This document shows positions 62,718-64,000 of a DNA stretch of 64,000 nt, one piece after another. The notes under the pieces were generated by a model, which made no database searches, was not told where the DNA came from, and was given only the letters and a program-made list of their open reading frames with translations. A program made the position numbers and the translations under genes. Numbering within the stretch: the stretch's first letter is position 1; each line of letters begins with the position of its first letter. Origin of the DNA: Asanoa hainanensis (lineage in GTDB: Bacteria > Actinomycetota > Actinomycetes > Mycobacteriales > Micromonosporaceae); the NCBI RefSeq assembly GCF_900188485.1, contig NZ_FZPH01000024.1, positions 32,254-96,253 of the forward strand, in the 5' to 3' direction.

Positions 62718-63277
62718 GGGTTCGGCGGCGTATCCAGGTCGGTGTCGTCGGCGATGTCGCCGCAGGGCACCACGGTGAGCGCGGTGTCGTGGGCGCGCAG
62801 GTAGGCGCGGGCGCCCGCGTCGCCGGTGGCGGTGTCGGCGACCCCGGCCCAGTGGTCGCGGCCCAGGACGACCGGGTGGCCGCGCCGGTCGGCGTAGCCG
62901 CCCATGGCCAGGGTGGCCGGGCCGGCGCCGGCGATGACCCGGGCGACGGCGGCCGGCGTGATGCCCGGCATGTCGACCAGCAGCACGGCGGCGGCGGTGG
63001 CATCGGTGGCGTCGAGGGCGGCCAGGCCGGCGCGCAGCGACGAGCCCATGCCGGTCTCCCAGTCGGGGTTGTCGACGAGCACCGCGTCGCCGAGGTCGGC
63101 CCGCGCGCGGACCTGGTCGGCGACCGCGCCGACGACGACGTAGACCGGGTCGAGCCCGCCCGCGCGGGCGGTGGCGACGGCCCGCTCGACGAGCAACATG
63201 CCGTCCAGGCGGACGAGCGCCTTGGGTCCGCCGTAGCGCCGGCCGGCTCCGGCGGCGAGTACGAGCCCGGCTGTCAT
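62714..63277 (-). CDS. pucB: Molybdenum cofactor nucleotidyltransferase (MocA/PucB-like)
   Basis: 187-residue nucleotidyltransferase with LVLAAGAGRRYGGPKALVRL at the N-terminus (NTP-binding P-loop-like), VYVVVGAVADQVRARADL, DNPDWETGMGSSLRAGL and VLLVDMPGITPAAVARVI. Such enzymes add CMP (or GMP) to molybdopterin for xanthine dehydrogenase-class enzymes. First gene of the purine operon, ending in TTGA overlap with the uraD-uraH frame. ATG 63277. TAGGGT lies 8 bases upstream, a little farther than the other leaderless elements. Confidence 0.9.
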   Translation of the reverse strand: MTAGLVLAAGAGRRYGGPKALVRLDGMLLVERAVATARAGGLDPVYVVVGAVADQVRARADLGDAVLVDNPDWETGMGSSLRAGLAALDATDATAAAVLLVDMPGITPAAVARVIAGAGPATLAMGGYADRRGHPVVLGRDHWAGVADTATGDAGARAYLRAHDTALTVVPCGDIADDTDLDTPPNP

Positions 63278-63305
63278 GCCTCGGAACCCTAGTCGTTAGA
63301 GGGAA

Positions 63306-63318
63306 AACGTCGAACGTT
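63306..63318. promoter_or_regulatory. Inverted repeat AACGT-CGA-ACGTT upstream of purine operon
   Basis: Perfect five-base arms with a 3-base centre, 29 bases before the pucB start and in the 187-base gap shared with the divergent sigma gene. A plausible site for a purine-catabolism regulator; none is encoded in the window. The gap is locally AT-richer than its surroundings. Confidence 0.45.
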
Positions 63319-63464
63319 ACACCCCGATATGCCCCCTTCGCGTGCTATATACATCGGCCTTTCGGCTAGCTTTTCGCTGGCCGATCAGGCTACGGTGAGT
63401 GCCGAACGGTTAGTACGTGCTCCACAGCAAACATCAACACACTGCACATAACGGAGGTCCCCCC

Positions 63465-64000
63465 ATGACCGTGCAGACCGCGGAGAAGGTCGGCGCAACC
63501 CGCACAGGCACGCTCAACGACAGCGCGACCGAGTTGCTCGCCGCCCTGGCCGCCCTGCCGGCCGACCACCCGTCCCGGGCCGCGTTGCGCGACCGCACCA
63601 TCGAGGCCTGGCTCCCCCTGGCCAACCACCTCGCCCACCGCTACAGCGGCCGCGGCGAACCCACCGACGACCTCCTCCAGACCGCGGCGGTCGGCCTCAT
63701 CAAGGCGGTCGACAAGTTCGACCCGTCGCGTGGCGTCGACTTCGCGGGCTACGCGATCCCGACCATCATCGGCGAGCTCAAGCGCCACTTCCGCGACCGC
63801 ACCTGGGACATCCGCGTGCCGCGGCGGTTGCAGGAGCTGCGGCTGGCGATCTCGGAGGCCAACAGCTCGCTGCTGCAGACGCTGGGCCGCTCGCCGACGG
63901 TGGCGGACGTCGCCGCGCACCTCAAGATCTCCGAGGAAGAGGTCCTGGAGGGCCTGGAGGGCGCCCGGGCGTACAACGCGGTGTCGCTCTCGACGCCGAC
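63465..64000 (+). CDS. SigB/SigF-family RNA polymerase sigma factor, 3' end beyond window
   Basis: 178 codons seen. Region 2 is clear: WLPLANHLAHRYSGRGEPTD, LLQTAAVGLIKAVDKFDPSR and GVDFAGYAIPTIIGELKRHF, then RDRTWDIRVPRRLQELRLAI. Region 3 begins SPTVADVAAHLKISEEEVLE. This is the stress/sporulation SigB-SigF-SigG class of actinomycetes, normally held by an anti-sigma factor and freed through SpoIIE-type phosphatases such as the product of 28803-30827. GGAGG 8 bases before ATG 63465. Region 4 is not in the window. Confidence 0.93.
   Translation, partial: MTVQTAEKVGATRTGTLNDSATELLAALAALPADHPSRAALRDRTIEAWLPLANHLAHRYSGRGEPTDDLLQTAAVGLIKAVDKFDPSRGVDFAGYAIPTIIGELKRHFRDRTWDIRVPRRLQELRLAISEANSSLLQTLGRSPTVADVAAHLKISEEEVLEGLEGARAYNAVSLSTP

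Overview
The window is very GC-rich. Its genes are densely packed, with many GTG starts, 4-base ATGA/GTGA overlaps and convergent stops that overlap by a few bases. Gene content is typical of a filamentous actinomycete: Tat- and Sec-exported hydrolases, many ECF and SigB/SigF-like sigma factors, a SpoIIE-type phosphatase, GH6/CBM2 cellulase, an LLM flavoprotein, DUF2795 and DUF1684. I infer the Micromonosporaceae (Actinoplanes/Micromonospora-like). No rRNA, tRNA, CRISPR array, insertion sequence or integrase was seen, so this looks like chromosome rather than a mobile island.

Layout. 1-7.1 kb: end of a GH3 beta-N-acetylhexosaminidase, recQ, a PcaD-like hydrolase, an exported DUF1906 glycoside-hydrolase-like protein, and a decayed MFS gene. 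7.2-10.0 kb: a cbiMNQO metal-uptake operon preceded by a sequence fitting a Nur (nickel) box. 10-15.3 kb: DUF2795 protein, YihY membrane protein, GT4 glycosyltransferase, an ECF sigma/CU044_5270 pair, an LLM oxidoreductase. 15.6-18.5 kb: a three-gene Gfo/Idh - PmoA-like - cupin operon with a 12-codon leader ORF coupled to its first gene. 18.5-26.5 kb: TetR/hydrolase divergent pair, an ECF sigma - membrane protein - class-A-beta-lactamase-like operon, a methyltransferase, a RidA remnant, a secreted EstB-like serine hydrolase, GNAT and MFS genes. 26.5-41.5 kb: lipoprotein, mechanosensitive-like membrane protein, SpoIIE phosphatase, HAD and Na+/H+ antiporter, a tandem pair of Tat-exported beta-lactamase-fold proteins, metallophosphoesterase, phosphotransferase, PCMT-like methyltransferase, phospholipase D, pirin/MarR. 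41.6-46.5 kb: DUF1684 gene with a damaged partial second copy flanking a frameshifted Nudix gene, YjbR, an unrecognised membrane protein, a general stress protein, and a GH6 cellulase with a near-perfect CebR operator. 46.5-52.6 kb: a two-component system facing a lipoprotein - membrane-fusion - ABC exporter operon. 52.5-63.3 kb: a ten-gene purine catabolism operon. 63.5 kb to the end: start of a SigB/SigF-type sigma factor.

How genes work together. The purine operon covers molybdenum cofactor cytidylylation, three-subunit xanthine dehydrogenase, guanine/8-oxoguanine deamination, uricase, a fused OHCU decarboxylase-HIU hydrolase, allantoinase and allantoicase: a route from guanine and xanthine to ureidoglycolate and urea. 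It also holds a CitE/malate-synthase-like DUF6986 gene that may consume the glyoxylate end product. The fused uraD-uraH gene has no ATG or GTG start where homology begins; a strong Shine-Dalgarno sits in front of an ATC codon.

Across the window at least 13 genes have a TANNNT hexamer ending 6-7 bases before the start codon, the signature of leaderless transcription. This pattern also helps choose several starts. All functional statements are from reading the sequence; nothing was searched.
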